Positions 33,609 through 45,640 of a DNA stretch of 64,000 nucleotides are shown one piece after another; position 1 is the first letter of the stretch; each line of letters begins with the position of its first letter. The notes beneath the pieces are model-generated. The model was not told where the DNA came from and did no database searches. It worked only from the letters and a program-made list of their open reading frames with translations. A program made the position numbers and the translations under genes. This stretch comes from Larix kaempferi (lineage: Eukaryota > Streptophyta > Pinopsida > Pinales > Pinaceae): positions 9,294,001-9,358,000 of the forward strand of contig BSBM01000440.1 in NCBI GenBank assembly GCA_027924585.1. The letters are read 5' to 3'.

Positions 33609-34490
33609 AACATTCAATTCCATCTATATCAATGAGTAATCCACATACTTAGTCACCACGATTTCTATTTCATCCAAATATGCTCTCCAAACTAACCATA
33701 AATAGAACCAATAAGTAAACGTGTCAACTACCTCTACATCTACTGACTTCCCAGTGGGAACCAACACTAGCCATCACACATATAAGAGAATGTGTTCAGC
33801 ATAATCATCTCATGACTTTGTGTTTTAAAAGATAAACTGTGAGAAATGCCTCACTTCATATGGCATGTGATACAGGGCTCTCAAATCACCCCGTATCTAT
33901 CTACCCACACGAAGAATTGCTTCTCTTTTTATATATGAGATAAATCTCTTATATGAAAAGATGCACTGATCATTTATATGCATATCACCACGTCCCAGCT
34001 GCAAAATCATGAACCCAAACAACACAGTGCGCAGATAAGAGCATGCACATCTTCCAACACTGCAGATTTGCCAAGAATCAAAGAGAAAAATGAGATTACA
34101 GCATTCATTCGCTCATCAATTAGCAAAATGAGATTTCATCACAGGTTAATTTGGACATAGCCGAGGTAAAAAGTTGCATAATATTCATTAGGTGCATACA
34201 CATATTACAACAATGATTGAAGTTATTCAAACATTCAGAAGCAGAATGACGCTGAACTATCCACCTAACCGAAAACAAGATAATGAAATAAATACAGTGA
34301 GAAGGGTCCAAAATCAACTGTTTAAACAGAAAATGAGTATATGGATTTACAATAATAGAAGTTTAAGAAAAGATTTTCCTTAAGTAAGGTTATCAAACAA
34401 AATAAGGATGAATGGAGAGAGTATAGTTCAATACCTGGACAAAATTCCTAAATTATATATCAAATCTTGCACCCAGAACTTTATCGATAC
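33609..34490. other. 3' flank of the SUVH gene, no other gene
   Basis: It includes the outer direct-repeat copy (33690-33870). It is otherwise AT-rich, with short frames lacking domains. Minus-strand sequence below 34491 should contain the SUVH 3' UTR; I could not fix a polyadenylation site. Confidence 0.5.
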
Positions 34491-37100
34491 TTAATACATC
34501 CACCCGATGCATTCTGAAGAGCCACAGTAGCAAAGCTTCTTCTTTATGTTATGATCACCATCAACAATCTTATCCACATTGTACTTGTAGTCATAACAAA
34601 GCTCCCGCATTGGAGGAATGTTCTCAGCGGCAAAGAGCATGATATGAGGCAACCTTTTGTCATCATGGTCGTAAAGCACATTCTGTGCATAGAGATTAGG
34701 AGAACAACTATGATTGACAAATCTGGCCACATTTCCATACTTAGCTGCATCAATGGTGAACCCCACATCATCCACTGTGTCACAGGTTGCATCAACCTTA
34801 ATTCCAGGTATTAAACTAGAAAGATCAGTCCAAAAAGATTGATCTGCGTTGTTGCAATGGCGCCCAATGTCAAAGAGGTATTCATCATTCCCAACACATT
34901 TTTCAGCTTCTGTTTCAGAAAGAAGTTTACCTGTGTATTCACAGATAAAGCTGCCAGAAGGTATGGAATTCGATGATCTGACACCCCAACCTCTTTTGTC
35001 TGTCTTGAAAACCTCAAGGTTATATCGAATACCATGTTGACTCACTCTATTGTGACAAGTTGGAGGACAACTACAAGACGGACCGCACTCATATACAATT
35101 GGCTTAGTATACACAATAGCACCATCGTAATTGAATGGAAATTCTCCACCATTTTTCAAAGCACAAAAGCATTTTGACGGATCCAAACATCCATCAGTAC
35201 AATCACAACCCTTATGAGGCATAGGCTGACACGAAGATGGATAAATAACCTTCGTTGTGTAAACAAATTGTGGCGGACCATTTTCTTCATCAATAGTATT
35301 CACAGCACCAATGCATTTCCTCTCTTTGCCTCCAGATATGTCCTTCAGACGAATTGAATATTTCTTTGTCTTCCCTAAAAATTGCACCGTCTTCAAGCCC
35401 AGCTCTGGTTGACCGGGCCGTCTTCTTAACTGGAACTTGAATACTGAGAATCCAGATGCTCCATTATCAAGCCAATATTTCTCCACATCATAAAGCCCAT
35501 CATATGTATATATTACATTGACTGTACTTTTTTTCTTTCCTTGATTTCCAGTATTCTTTTGCTTGAATCCACGGATAACTCTCACAGGTATCTTCCTGTC
35601 TATGCTGTTCTTAAGAGCCAAGTTTCCGCGTTCAAGTTTCTGATGCATGGACTGCCTTTTGTCCCCAGAGTAGTTATTTCCACCCTGGCCAGTGTATATC
35701 AACACATCCCCACTATCCAGATCATCTTCATAACCACCCGATGCCACGATGCTAGTAGCCACTTGCACCTTTCCTAGTTTCAAGAAATCAATCCCAGCCT
35801 GTACCTGTCGATGAAGACCCACAATGCAAAGTTCAATCCTATATTGGAATTGGTCTCCAACTTCAACTCCAGGAACAACTCCCACAATTTGTTTGCCCGT
35901 ATTCACATACCTGTTATTATCTCTCAGAATTTTGGAGGCAATCATATCGACACGCAAACATTTACCAGCTAGTGCAGGCTCCTTAGCACGGGCTTCCTCA
36001 ATCTGCACAAATTGCCGGCAAACTACTTGAAATGATCGCAAGGTTGCTCTAACTTTGGACCGTGTAGCCCGTTCTCCGACCATAGGCACTGCATTTGTCA
36101 GAGTTTTAGATGGCCCTAACTCTGGGGCATTTTTCACAAACTTAGGCTGAGAGTGTTGATGACTCGTTCTGACAATCTTGAAACATAACTTTTTAGGGGT
36201 TGCCACAACCTTATATGGAGCTACTTTATTATTTCCATTTGTATTATGTGAAGGAGAACATAACCCTTCAACCTTGACGGTAGAAATTCCTGTGCTGGCT
36301 TCTTTCTTGATCATACTGGCATGCTGATGAATGTTACCTGTTTTAGGTCGCACCTTGGAGTGTTGCAAGGTTTTGTGTCTTACTTCTCTGGAATGTTGAG
36401 AAAGATAATCTGATTCTTTCAATGCTTGTCTATATGAAAGCATGTTTTTATTCTTTCTGTTGTTGGCACCATCTTCTTCGTTTCTAGCATCATTCTCTTG
36501 TTTCACAGAATTAGTCTCTACGTTTGCTCGAAATTTCGCAGTTGCAGAAAAATGATAATTTACTTTGGAAAGTTGTTTAGTGCTGTCTTTTACTCCATTA
36601 GTATGGAAATTAGGGGCGGCAGCTAATAGGCGCTGCTTCTTGGTGATTGAGGAAACATTTTTGCCAAAACCTGAGGAATAATCTCCACAAGCTGAAACAG
36701 GGGGCATCAGACATCTCTGGGGTGAAGATATAGAATTTTCAGGTGCAACAGGAGATGCATAACGGCCACAGCCAGGAGGAAAATCACGTACTGCAGATGG
36801 TCTAACTGGCTTCTGAAGCGTAGGAACATGTACACTTTCCACTGGACCCTTGTGATCCTCTTCAATTATTCTTTTACCCAAAACACTCTTTAGACCTTCA
36901 ATAGGGTGAGGGTTGATACTCTCATGAGACTTCTTGAGAATGTGAAATGGATCTTTCTTTGGCATTTTGAGCTTAGGTACATGGGCATCTTTCATGGGAT
37001 CGTCTTTGTTCCAGTCTTTTTCAATTCTGCGTTTGTCCAAAATGCTCTTACCCGCTGCATTACCGCGGGAGCGATCAGCGTCACCAGAAGTTATGAGCAT
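34491..37100 (-). CDS. SUVH5/6-type histone H3 lysine-9 methyltransferase
   Basis: A single open exon of 869 codons. It should methylate H3K9 at chromatin read through methylated DNA by its SRA domain. Counting from the upstream Met at 37175 (residue 1): a basic, disordered N-terminus to ~residue 400; YDG/SRA domain ~430-585 (VGVVPGVEVGDQF, GLHRQVQAGIDF, SIVASGGYEDD); pre-SET with nine zinc-binding Cys ~650-707 (CDCTDGC...KCFC...CGPSCSCPPTC); SET ~716-866 with GWG, RFVNHSC and ELCYDY; post-SET CYCGSSEC at 882-889. All catalytic and zinc motifs are present. Intron-free coding is usual for plant SUVH genes. I prefer the Met at 37100: an AG acceptor after a T-rich stretch (TTTGAATATCAG, exon from 37118) implies a 5' UTR intron, making the 25 upstream residues untranslated. 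No neighbour is functionally linked. Confidence 0.93.
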   Translation of the reverse strand: MLITSGDADRSRGNAAGKSILDKRRIEKDWNKDDPMKDAHVPKLKMPKKDPFHILKKSHESINPHPIEGLKSVLGKRIIEEDHKGPVESVHVPTLQKPVRPSAVRDFPPGCGRYASPVAPENSISSPQRCLMPPVSACGDYSSGFGKNVSSITKKQRLLAAAPNFHTNGVKDSTKQLSKVNYHFSATAKFRANVETNSVKQENDARNEEDGANNRKNKNMLSYRQALKESDYLSQHSREVRHKTLQHSKVRPKTGNIHQHASMIKKEASTGISTVKVEGLCSPSHNTNGNNKVAPYKVVATPKKLCFKIVRTSHQHSQPKFVKNAPELGPSKTLTNAVPMVGERATRSKVRATLRSFQVVCRQFVQIEEARAKEPALAGKCLRVDMIASKILRDNNRYVNTGKQIVGVVPGVEVGDQFQYRIELCIVGLHRQVQAGIDFLKLGKVQVATSIVASGGYEDDLDSGDVLIYTGQGGNNYSGDKRQSMHQKLERGNLALKNSIDRKIPVRVIRGFKQKNTGNQGKKKSTVNVIYTYDGLYDVEKYWLDNGASGFSVFKFQLRRRPGQPELGLKTVQFLGKTKKYSIRLKDISGGKERKCIGAVNTIDEENGPPQFVYTTKVIYPSSCQPMPHKGCDCTDGCLDPSKCFCALKNGGEFPFNYDGAIVYTKPIVYECGPSCSCPPTCHNRVSQHGIRYNLEVFKTDKRGWGVRSSNSIPSGSFICEYTGKLLSETEAEKCVGNDEYLFDIGRHCNNADQSFWTDLSSLIPGIKVDATCDTVDDVGFTIDAAKYGNVARFVNHSCSPNLYAQNVLYDHDDKRLPHIMLFAAENIPPMRELCYDYKYNVDKIVDGDHNIKKKLCYCGSSECIGWMY

Positions 37101-38814
37101 CTTAATTTCCAAGAGTTCCTGATATTCAAAGAAGATGAACCACAGACTCCCTGCTATATGCCTGGCAAATTTCATAAAATTACAGGTGCAGAAATCAGTA
37201 ACACCTTAAAAACTTGCTATAAGAACCATCATAGGGATATTTTGCACCAAGAATCAGCAAGAAGAATAATTTATGTAAGAAAAGGAATTTTCTGATACAA
37301 TCAAGAAAAGATAAATTACATTTCATAGCAAAATAAATTGCACAAGACATTCTAAAGTTTACAAGTTTAGCATCTCGAAAGGCAAAAATGAATTCTGAAG
37401 ATCGCTATGAATAGATGGACCCAGTTTTTTAATAATCCTGCGAATGCTCAAGGCCGGCCATTCACTCTCGAAGATTGAAACAATAATTGTGTTGTCAATG
37501 CCGACAATCGAACCTTGTTCTCTTTAAATGAAACGCAAACGAATTGGATGGAAACTTTTTTCCATTAATGGGAAAAGACTGGTTTCGTTTTAGTTTTGTG
37601 CTCAATGACCTGTCTGCATCTAAAATAATCTGATCATGAAATATTTATGCAGAACCACGATCTTGAGCTGGGTGATCAACGCATTTAAGGAAAGTAATGA
37701 ATGGTTGAGATCCATTGTCATAGCCGCCACGACATGCCAATTCAATGCAAGATTGCAGCATGGAGATCGGTCAAAGATTTACGAAAACTGTTTACGCATA
37801 GGGCAGTTATCAATCGTGGAGTAAATTTTTGTTGCTGCTCGAATGCGGTGATGTAAGAGGTTCGAATTTTTACGGCTCAATAAGAAAAATCTTAATGATT
37901 TAAAAATGGCAGTTACCAATCTAATCGTTTACTAATTTTTTTGTTATTGCTCGAATACTATGATGTATGATGTAAGAGGTTCGAATTTGTACCGATAAAA
38001 TAAAAGAGTCATCCAACTTAACAAGATCTCTGTATACATTTGAATGTGCTTGCTGGTACAGACGCGGGTCCCACCACTGAGGTTAAGCAGATTTCCACGA
38101 TGTCCCGCCTCGTCGCGTCATGTGTAAATACTACAGCTTCTACCACAATTGGTCCCCTCCATATAGTCCTTTACCACAATTGGCACTTTGTGTTAATATC
38201 CTCGTGAGGGTCCTTTGCGTCCGCTCAAACAATTGACGATATATTTTAATAGGGGCTTAAAAGGGCTTAAATGGTGAAAGGTAAGTTTTTCATTCTTGGG
38301 TAAATCTTGTTTAAGACATTTGGTTCCTTCGGACAATGGGCTTATTGTGATAAGGGTAAGAGGGTAGACACTTCCTTTATTTGTCAATGCGAGTTATCTT
38401 CAACAAACCTTCATACAATATCAAATGAATAAATTTTGAATGTTATTTAGTTGTTAGAATCCTTGTATGTTAGAGAAAAGATCTTAAGCTTTTAAGTCTA
38501 GTGATAAAGATCTTAAGCTTTTAAGTTTAGTGATAGATAATGATAAATAGCGATATTAACATAAAGGTCATGGGAAGTTAGTTGGAGATGCCTTGCATTT
38601 ATAAAAGGCATATAAAGGTAGTGCTTTGCATTTTTATCCATTAATTTTTTTTTCAAGTGTTATGTATTGTTATTAGTACATTACCTAGAATTACTCATAT
38701 TGGCCACACCAGTAACTCTTATTTATACAATATTACTAGTAAGTAGGTGCATCTTCTTGTGATGTTTGAACATATTATATACTACCTAAGTATAACTTTT
38801 CTAAAGAAGAGAAA
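37101..38814. other. SUVH 5' region and intergenic DNA
   Basis: Minus-strand sequence above 37118 should hold the 5' UTR intron, first exon and promoter of SUVH; I could not place the donor or TATA box. Two related ~115-bp segments at 37830-37895 and 37940-38010 each contain GTAAGAGGTTCGAATTT, a B-box-like sequence, suggesting tRNA-derived SINE debris in tandem. A 20-bp repeat (GATCTTAAGCTTTTAAGTYTAGTGATA) is duplicated at 38481-38535. No gene is seen. Confidence 0.5.
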
Positions 38815-39150
38815 TATGTAATACTAAAAAATACTATTAATTTAACTATAAATAAAAACATACAAAAACTAAATTAAATAATAAAATAATAAATAAATAA
38901 TATTTAATATTTAATTGGATTAAATTTAATATTGAAAAAACACTTGTTACAACCAATAATAGGATAATTATGACTAATATTATTAAAATAACTAAATAAA
39001 AGCAATTTTGTTAATTAAAACTAATAAAATATACTTGGTTCAAATACCAAGGAAAAGAGAAAGGAAAAAAAGGGAGCAAAAGTATAAAAAGAGGAGGATT
39101 GGAGGAGAAGGGCATGCATTCTTTTTAGATTTTGAAGGAAGATAGGAATG
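38815..39150 (+). repeat. Inverted-repeat partner of 48190-48500 (LTR-like)
   Basis: AT-rich sequence containing AATACTATTAATTTAACTATAAAT and AACTAATAAAATATACTTGGTTCAAAT matches, in reverse complement, 48190-48500. The minus-strand partner continues to TTTTACA next to TTTGGTATCATAGA (48018-48040), which looks like an LTR end and primer site, so both are probably copies of one LTR. Confidence 0.6.
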
Positions 39151-39190
39151 GTTATGGAAGGTATGAGAATAGATATGGCTACGGTTTATT

Positions 39191-39265
39191 GGTTGGGGGC
39201 TTGGGGGCTCTCAATGTCCCACTAAGGGATTGAGGGCTTGGGGGCTCTCAATGTCCCACTAAGGG
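39191..39265 (+). repeat. 37-bp tandem duplication
   Basis: GGGCTTGGGGGCTCTCAATGTCCCACTAAGGG occurs twice, 37 bp apart (near 39197 and 39234). Confidence 0.85.
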
Positions 39266-39414
39266 GTTGATTAGATGGAGAGTCATCCCTACACATTGTT
39301 TTCCTTCATTGTTGTGGTGATCTAAAGGTACAAATCTTCAAATTGCTCATTGGATTGCATGTACGGCTTCTACTTTGTTGTGTTGGATTGAGACAATAAA
39401 TTTATTACATGTTT

Positions 39415-40500
39415 GAATGATGAGGGCAACCTTAATGTACAAATAAGAGGCATCCAAAGACCTATATCATTAAGACAGATTTCAGTATTGCAAATGAAGA
39501 AGTGCATCAAGAAAAGGTGTGAGTTGTATGTTCTTCAGGTAGAAGAGTTGGTTAATGGAAAATAATCAAGTTTGGATGAATATATAGTGTTGAAAGAATT
39601 TGTTGATATATTTTAGGAAGTTCCTAGGTTACCACCCAAGAGGGATATCGATTTCACAATTGATTTGGTTCCTGGGTCTGTGCTAGCTTCAAAAGCACCA
39701 TACAGACTGGGTACTCTGCAGTTAAAAGAATTGCAAATGAAACTTGAGGAGTTACTGAAGAAAGGGTATATACGGCCTAGTATATCACCTTGGGGTGCTC
39801 CTGTTATCTTTGTAAGAAAGAAGGATGGCACACTTAGGATATGTGTGGATTATAGACAATTAAACAAGGACACAATTAAGAACATGTATCCTCTACCTAG
39901 AATTGATGATCTTTTTTATCAATTAAGAGGTGCAAGAATATTTTCTAAGATAGATTTGAGATCTGGATATCACCAGATGCGTATTAAGGATGAAGACATC
40001 TGTAAAACAACATTCATAATGAGATATGGGCATTATTAAATTATAGTGCTTCCTTTTGGTTTAACAAATGCTCCCGCTACATTCATGTGTTTGATGAATG
40101 GTATATTCACGGAGTTTCTGGATAAGTTTATAATTGTATTTTTGGATGATATACTTATATATTCCAAAACAAAGGAGGAGCATGACAAACATCTTAGAGC
40201 AGAGTGGTATGAGTATCTTATGAACTAACACTACCTCCCACCATCAAAATACATAATGTGTTTCATATCTCATTTCTCAAAAGGTATGTTTATGATATTA
40301 ATCATGTGCTTGATTGGTTTGTTCTTCAGGTGGAACCAGAAGGGGAAATGCAAGTGGGTCCATATTGGATTGCAGAAGCAAGACACTTAGGAACAGAGTC
40401 ATCGGATAGGTAAGGGTCCAATGGACCCATTACAGTCCTGAGGAATCTACTTGGGAACTGGAAGATATAATGCGGGAAGAGTATCTGCATTTATTTTGAA
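39415..40500 (+). pseudogene. Ty3/gypsy pol relic, RT with large internal deletion
   Basis: The plus strand gives the protease-RT linker (GIQRPISLRQISVLQ), two stops, then RT from 39613: [71 protein letters not shown] at 40037 follows, then [13 protein letters not shown] and FLDDILIYS (the RT active site in FLDD form, as in gypsy elements). At ~40200 the frame jumps straight to the C-terminal tail (LPPTIKIHNVFHISFLKRY..., ending STWELEDIMREEYLHLF near 40497), so RNase H and most of integrase are deleted. It cannot be functional. Confidence 0.88.
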
Positions 40501-40598
40501 AATGTGTATATATTACAACATAAACACAAAAAAAAATTGTATAAGATTTGATACAATGTTAATCATCAAGGACGATGAAGAATTTAAGGGGGGGGAAT

Positions 40599-42118
40599 TG
40601 TAATACCCCTGGCCCAGATAAAATATTGATACTGTAGCTTGAACATTTTATTATATATATGTACATAGAAAGATATTCTTTTAATATAATTACCAGCTGG
40701 CTGCATGAGAAGCAATACGCTGAAGAGGAGATCCAGATATTAACCGAGGGTTGTGAGGGGGTAAGATTGACTTATGTACCTTGATCCCTAAACCCTTGTT
40801 TTATAAATATTATGATAAAAACCCCAAAAACCATATCCCTAAGCCATAGTATTAATGGGGAATTAATTAATAATTAAATATTATTAATTATTGGTTAATA
40901 TTGAGTTAAGTGGCTAATCGTGTTTTTTTGGAGATGGGGAGTAACGTGTACCTTTGGGACAGCCAGGTGGACAACCAACTAGCCAGGTGGGATCCTAAAG
41001 GTGGACACGGGGTTACTTCAGGAAAGAGTGCAGACAGACTCAGGGTGGTTAGGCTGGAGAATGCACGTAGACGCAGGGGGCGCGGAGAGAGGCCTGCGTG
41101 TGTGGATGACCACAGAATAAGCAGAGAAAATTCATGTGTGTGGACGAAACAAAAACCTTAACATTGTTATTTTGAGATAACCCAAACTGGCCATGATTTC
41201 CCTTGGTTGCATACACCAATCAATTGGCAATTATGCATGAGACCCAGAGGGAATCCCGACGCTTGCAGTGTAGTGTATGGTTGCGTGTTTTGGGAAGGAA
41301 ATCAGGTGGGTCAATTGCGGAATTGACAAGGAATTGGTTGTTATACTAGTGCTTTGTTGAGCCCCTATGTATATCCATTCTCCATGTTATTTACCACCTT
41401 TGAATCTGTGAGTGAGCTAAGGGGGTTGGTGAGACACCTTAGGTTAATTTATGGATCTCAGCTCGGGGGTGAACTTGGGAGCTGAAATAGTACAGACTGG
41501 ACAAGTTCTAAGGTTGGGTGGAGCATGGCTCACATGCAGTCAGTTGCCACATTCTTGTGAATTTCATATAAGTGTATCCATGTCTAAATTATAATGTTCG
41601 TGTATGCTTAATAGGTTCAATCTGTGGAATGAATGACATAATTGAATGAAATCCATGAATAAGATATGTTTATGCCTGTATAGAATGATGTGCTATGAAT
41701 GAGGTATTTTCATTGCATAAGCTATCTGCAACATGAATTTTTATATGTGAATGATGAATGGCTAAACTTCATTTGTGTAAGACTTGTTTTCTTATGTTGT
41801 CACAACCTCATTGATGGATGGATGGCTCGTGTATGTTCTTAGAATGATAGGCATAAACCTCGTTATGAAGTTTGAAAGCTTGATTGAGAGTCTTTTGTAT
41901 GAATAAGGCAGAGTTGTGTTGTGTTGTTTAACTCTGCAAGCTATGATATGTCTATTCCGGGCACATATGGCATGCTTCTGGCTTCCTATGTGTGAATTAT
42001 GCTCATGGGAAAATAATGAGAATAATGAATCTGTTAATTAGGTCCTTAATGGAAACTTTTAATTGCCTGGTTTTACACTGTAAATATGTGTATATATGTA
42101 GCGAGGGTACTTTACACA
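40599..42118 (+). repeat. Probable 3' LTR of the gypsy relic
   Basis: A run AAGGGGGGGGAAT (polypurine tract) precedes TGTAATACCCCTGGCCC at 40599, a typical gypsy LTR start ~100 bp after the end of pol. The right end is not certain; ACTTTACA near 42111-42118 would fit and lies just before the oppositely oriented relic. The interior is non-coding. The 84-codon frame at 40910 has no recognisable domain. Confidence 0.6.
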
Positions 42119-42129
42119 TTGGGTATCGA

Positions 42130-44058
42130 TTTCTAATGGTTACCATATTCAAATCTTGATAATCAATGGATAGATAAAGGGTACCATCATTTTTGTAAAC
42201 AAAAATCAGTGGAGCTCCCTAAAGCAACACACTAGTTCTAATCAATCCGTGATCAATAAGATCCTTAAGTCAGATACTTAGCTCTTTAATTTTTGGCACT
42301 CTCATTCGATATGGTGTCTTAGATACAGGTTATGTCCCTAGTTTAAGAAAATTTGAGAAATCAAATTCCAAACAAGAGGTAACCCATGTAATTCTAGGGG
42401 AAAGAAGTCTACAAACTGAGTCTAAGAGTATCGAGTGGGTGAGTTTCCCATATATTTTACTGCCTCTACTACAAGATAGTACACCCTTTTGAGTCTTTCT
42501 TTTCTTAACCTTTTCTATTGAGATAAAGCGCAAAGAAACATCTTGCTTCATTCCTTCAATCACTACTGGATCCCCTAGGTCATTGTTACAAAAATACCAT
42601 CTTTCCAAAGTAATCCACTAATGCTCTATGGGGCTCCTACTTATCCATCCCCACTATAAGGTCATAAGAACCCAATTTTGTGGTATATAAGTTCATCTTG
42701 GTATATAAATTCCCTATTTTGATAGTACAATTCCTAGTCATACACCCTACTACTAGCTTTCGACCCGAGGCCATTTATACTAATTCAAATTCGCTTTGCT
42801 CCTGGACTACCAACTCACATTTTGTTAATGCAAAGGAAGAAATAAAGATTTCAGTAGCACCTGAATCATTCAAAATAGTTAAGTGAATATTACTAATCAT
42901 ACCTTCAAATTGTATGATTGTGGCCTTGTGTTCTTTCTGGTGATGGTTGACCACTACATGGATTCAATATTAGTTTTGGGGGTTGATTCCTTTTGGTATT
43001 TGTTCTCTATTCCTAGCTCCTGGTAGGAATTGAGGACAATCCTACCTCAAATGAGGGCCTTGGCAATGAAAGCACTTAATTGGCATCTTACTTGACGACA
43101 ACAGTTCATGTGTGTTACCATGACTACCATTTCCACGATACTATGGTACAGTTCTCAGTCCTAATGTGGGTGGTACTGTTGACATACTGGCCATCTAGGT
43201 TACGCCATAATGCATATCACAATTTACAAACCTTCTTCCTCATATCTAGATGCTTTTAGGAGCCTTGAATTTCTTTTGCTTCTTCATATTAATCTTTTTC
43301 TGGACTTTCCTCGCTAAGCTTGATGTTTGATCCATGGTAGTGGGTTTCCACATTGCAACCTCAACTCTCACTTCTTCATCTAACCCATGAAGAAATATTT
43401 CATCAACCCATGAAGGAATCTTTCGGCTTGCCTTCTATCATCAACCATGTAATCAATATGATGAACTAAGGAGAAGAATTCTTTTTCATAGTCTTCCACA
43501 TGTCTTCCCTTTTGGTGAACTACATGGAAGGCCACAACGTGTTGATGCTTATACTCATCTGACAAGTAACGTGTTTTGAAAGTTTCCTCAAATAAATCCC
43601 ATGTGACTTGTAATGGCATCACATGAAGTTGTCTCCCTTTTAATCCACCGTAGCAATGCATCCCCTTTAAGACGACTCATTGCTATATGTGCTCTCTCAT
43701 TAGGGCTATAGGTCTTAAATCTAAGAGCTCTTTTTACTCCGACCAACCATGTTTCTACAACTTGGATGTGCTCCTTTTCTGTGAATTCTAGCAATTTTGA
43801 TTTGTGAACTTCTTTCATGGTGTATATAGTGACCCTTGTCTCCCCTCTAGATGTTTGTTGGCGCTGGTCTCGTTTCTGTTCTAATTCTTGATCTTGACTT
43901 AGACCTAGCTTTTGGCCCCTATTCTCAATCTGGTCTTGTCCCACCATCCAATCTTGGAACATTCCGATCATCTCACCCAAAGAGTGTAGTATAGCCCACT
44001 CACCTGGAGTATTAGTTTCAGGAGGCCTCTGACACTCTATGCAATGTTTAGGAGCCAT
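42130..44058 (-). pseudogene. Ty3/gypsy gag-protease-RT relic, minus strand
   Basis: Read from 44058 downwards: Gag (MAPKHCIECQRPPETNTPGE..., ERAHIAMSRLKGDALLRWI), a frame change near 43600, more Gag (WDLFEETFKTRYLSDEYKHQ, FLHGLM). Then a CCHC-like knuckle CFHCQGPH...DC near 43080-43035 interrupted by a stop. The protease motif DSGATEIFISS follows near 42860, then LIVGMD near 42665. A linker frame (42608-42330) comes next, and finally RT beginnings (VSKTPYRM, HGLIRTSVLL, GAPLIFVYKNDGT) near 42310-42150. At least four stops or shifts are present. It faces the plus-strand gypsy relic and is cut where that element's LTR ends. Confidence 0.8.
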
Positions 44059-45339
44059 GATTGCCTCTATAAACTAACAAAGATTTAGTCAATTAAAAAT
44101 TCCTTGCTAGTTTAGTACTTCTATCATATCCTATCTTTCATACATTTCAAAATCATTGCTTTACACTTCTTCCCTTCTTCGAGAGGGGATGTTTTCGTAA
44201 CCACACAACCTATATGATAATCATGGATCCATCTGGCTCTTAAATGTTGGATCAAAATCCCTGAAGTTGTATTAAATTTATCCTTAGTTAAGCTTAGAGA
44301 ATCTCTAATGCATACTATTATTTTGTTATTGATGATATACATATTAGTACATTTTATGTGAATCACAACATAATAAAACAATAAAAACATAACCCAACAT
44401 AGTAAAAAAAAAAGTGAAGTTCATTTATTTAATGCTAGTAATTCAATAATTTTAATTATGATTATAGTTATAAAACATAGAACATAAAACATAAGGATCT
44501 TCAACCTTTGGTCACTACTCCATTCAACCTTGGATCATTACTCAAACATTCACACACATATATATATTATAACCAAGATCTCAACATAAACCTAAAAAAC
44601 AAATTAAATATCTTATATTTTTTAACATAATACCATGACAAAAACATCAACATTTCTATGCATAAAATTTAATCTATATGACACCGTGGATCTGCTCAAA
44701 ATTGATTTTGAACATGATTAATTTGAATGTGGTGCTTGGCAAACAAATATTGCTACGGACAAATCTGCAACGAAAGACGGGCACAAGCAGCTCCAGAACG
44801 TAGGTGAAATTCTTTTTTTCAACCAAAAAAACCATAGTATAAGTTACATAACAGAAAACAGAGAGAGTCATTAACCTCCATTCATAAGCGGTCAACACAA
44901 CCCAAAACAGCATTCATAAATAATGCCAAGTCCCAATCCGATACTCAGGGAGCCATCGTCAAAAGCTCCCTCCACCACTGACTAATTAACCTCCCACCAC
45001 TGACTAATTAACCTCCAGACAAAGCGGTCAACACAACCCAAAACAACATTCATATATAATGCCAAGTCCCAATCCGATACTCAGGAAGCCATCGTCAAAA
45101 GCTCCCTCCACCACCGACTAAAAACAGATATAATGACAAATAAAGTCCGAGGCTGGGACCAAAAGGAATAAACAGACAACAACACTGACCATCCTCCACT
45201 CCAAACGACCAATAAAAAAAACAAGCTTCGATAACAACGGCCGTCCAATACAACAATAACAATGCAACAACAAAAAAAACCATATAGAATATCCAAACAT
45301 TGCTCAAAATGTGGATCGAAACACCCCCAAAAAAAACTT
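44059..45339. other. Non-coding DNA with a ~134-bp tandem duplication
   Basis: The stretch AAGCGGTCAACACAACCCAAAAC...GCTCCCTCCACCACTGACTAATTAACCTC at ~44887-44980 is repeated at ~45021-45118, with a further 21-bp repeat (CCACCACTGACTAATTAACCT) at 44971 and 44992. Open frames here lack domains. Confidence 0.6.
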
Positions 45340-45640
45340 ATCTCTATGTGCAAAGTCTTTTCTCAGTTTGCACGACATGCAACTAAAGAGTGCGTGAATG
45401 TTGTTATCAGAACCGCTACAACAAATAATTGTTCATTATTAGTACTGCACTATTGCTGTCATTATTGTGATCATATTTGCATATATTCATTGCATCGCCT
45501 TCGTTCTTCTCATACCAATGTTTCTATACTTGGAAGCTCTTATAAGTTATAACAACCATAAACATTCAGGTATTTAAGCTAGAAATAACCTCTTCTAAGT
45601 TACAGCACCCATAAACATTGTTTGCAACCTCTTCAAGTTG
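45340..45640 (-). pseudogene. NLR leucine-rich-repeat fragment, copy 1
   Basis: Sequence from CAAAGTCTTTTCTCAGTTTGCACGACATGC to ACCCATAAACATTCAGGTAT closely matches 46740-46980 in the other copy, whose minus strand encodes the C-terminal LRR end of a plant NLR. This copy has stops in all frames and an extra internal duplication of the TCTAAGTTACARCACCCATA segment. Confidence 0.55.
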
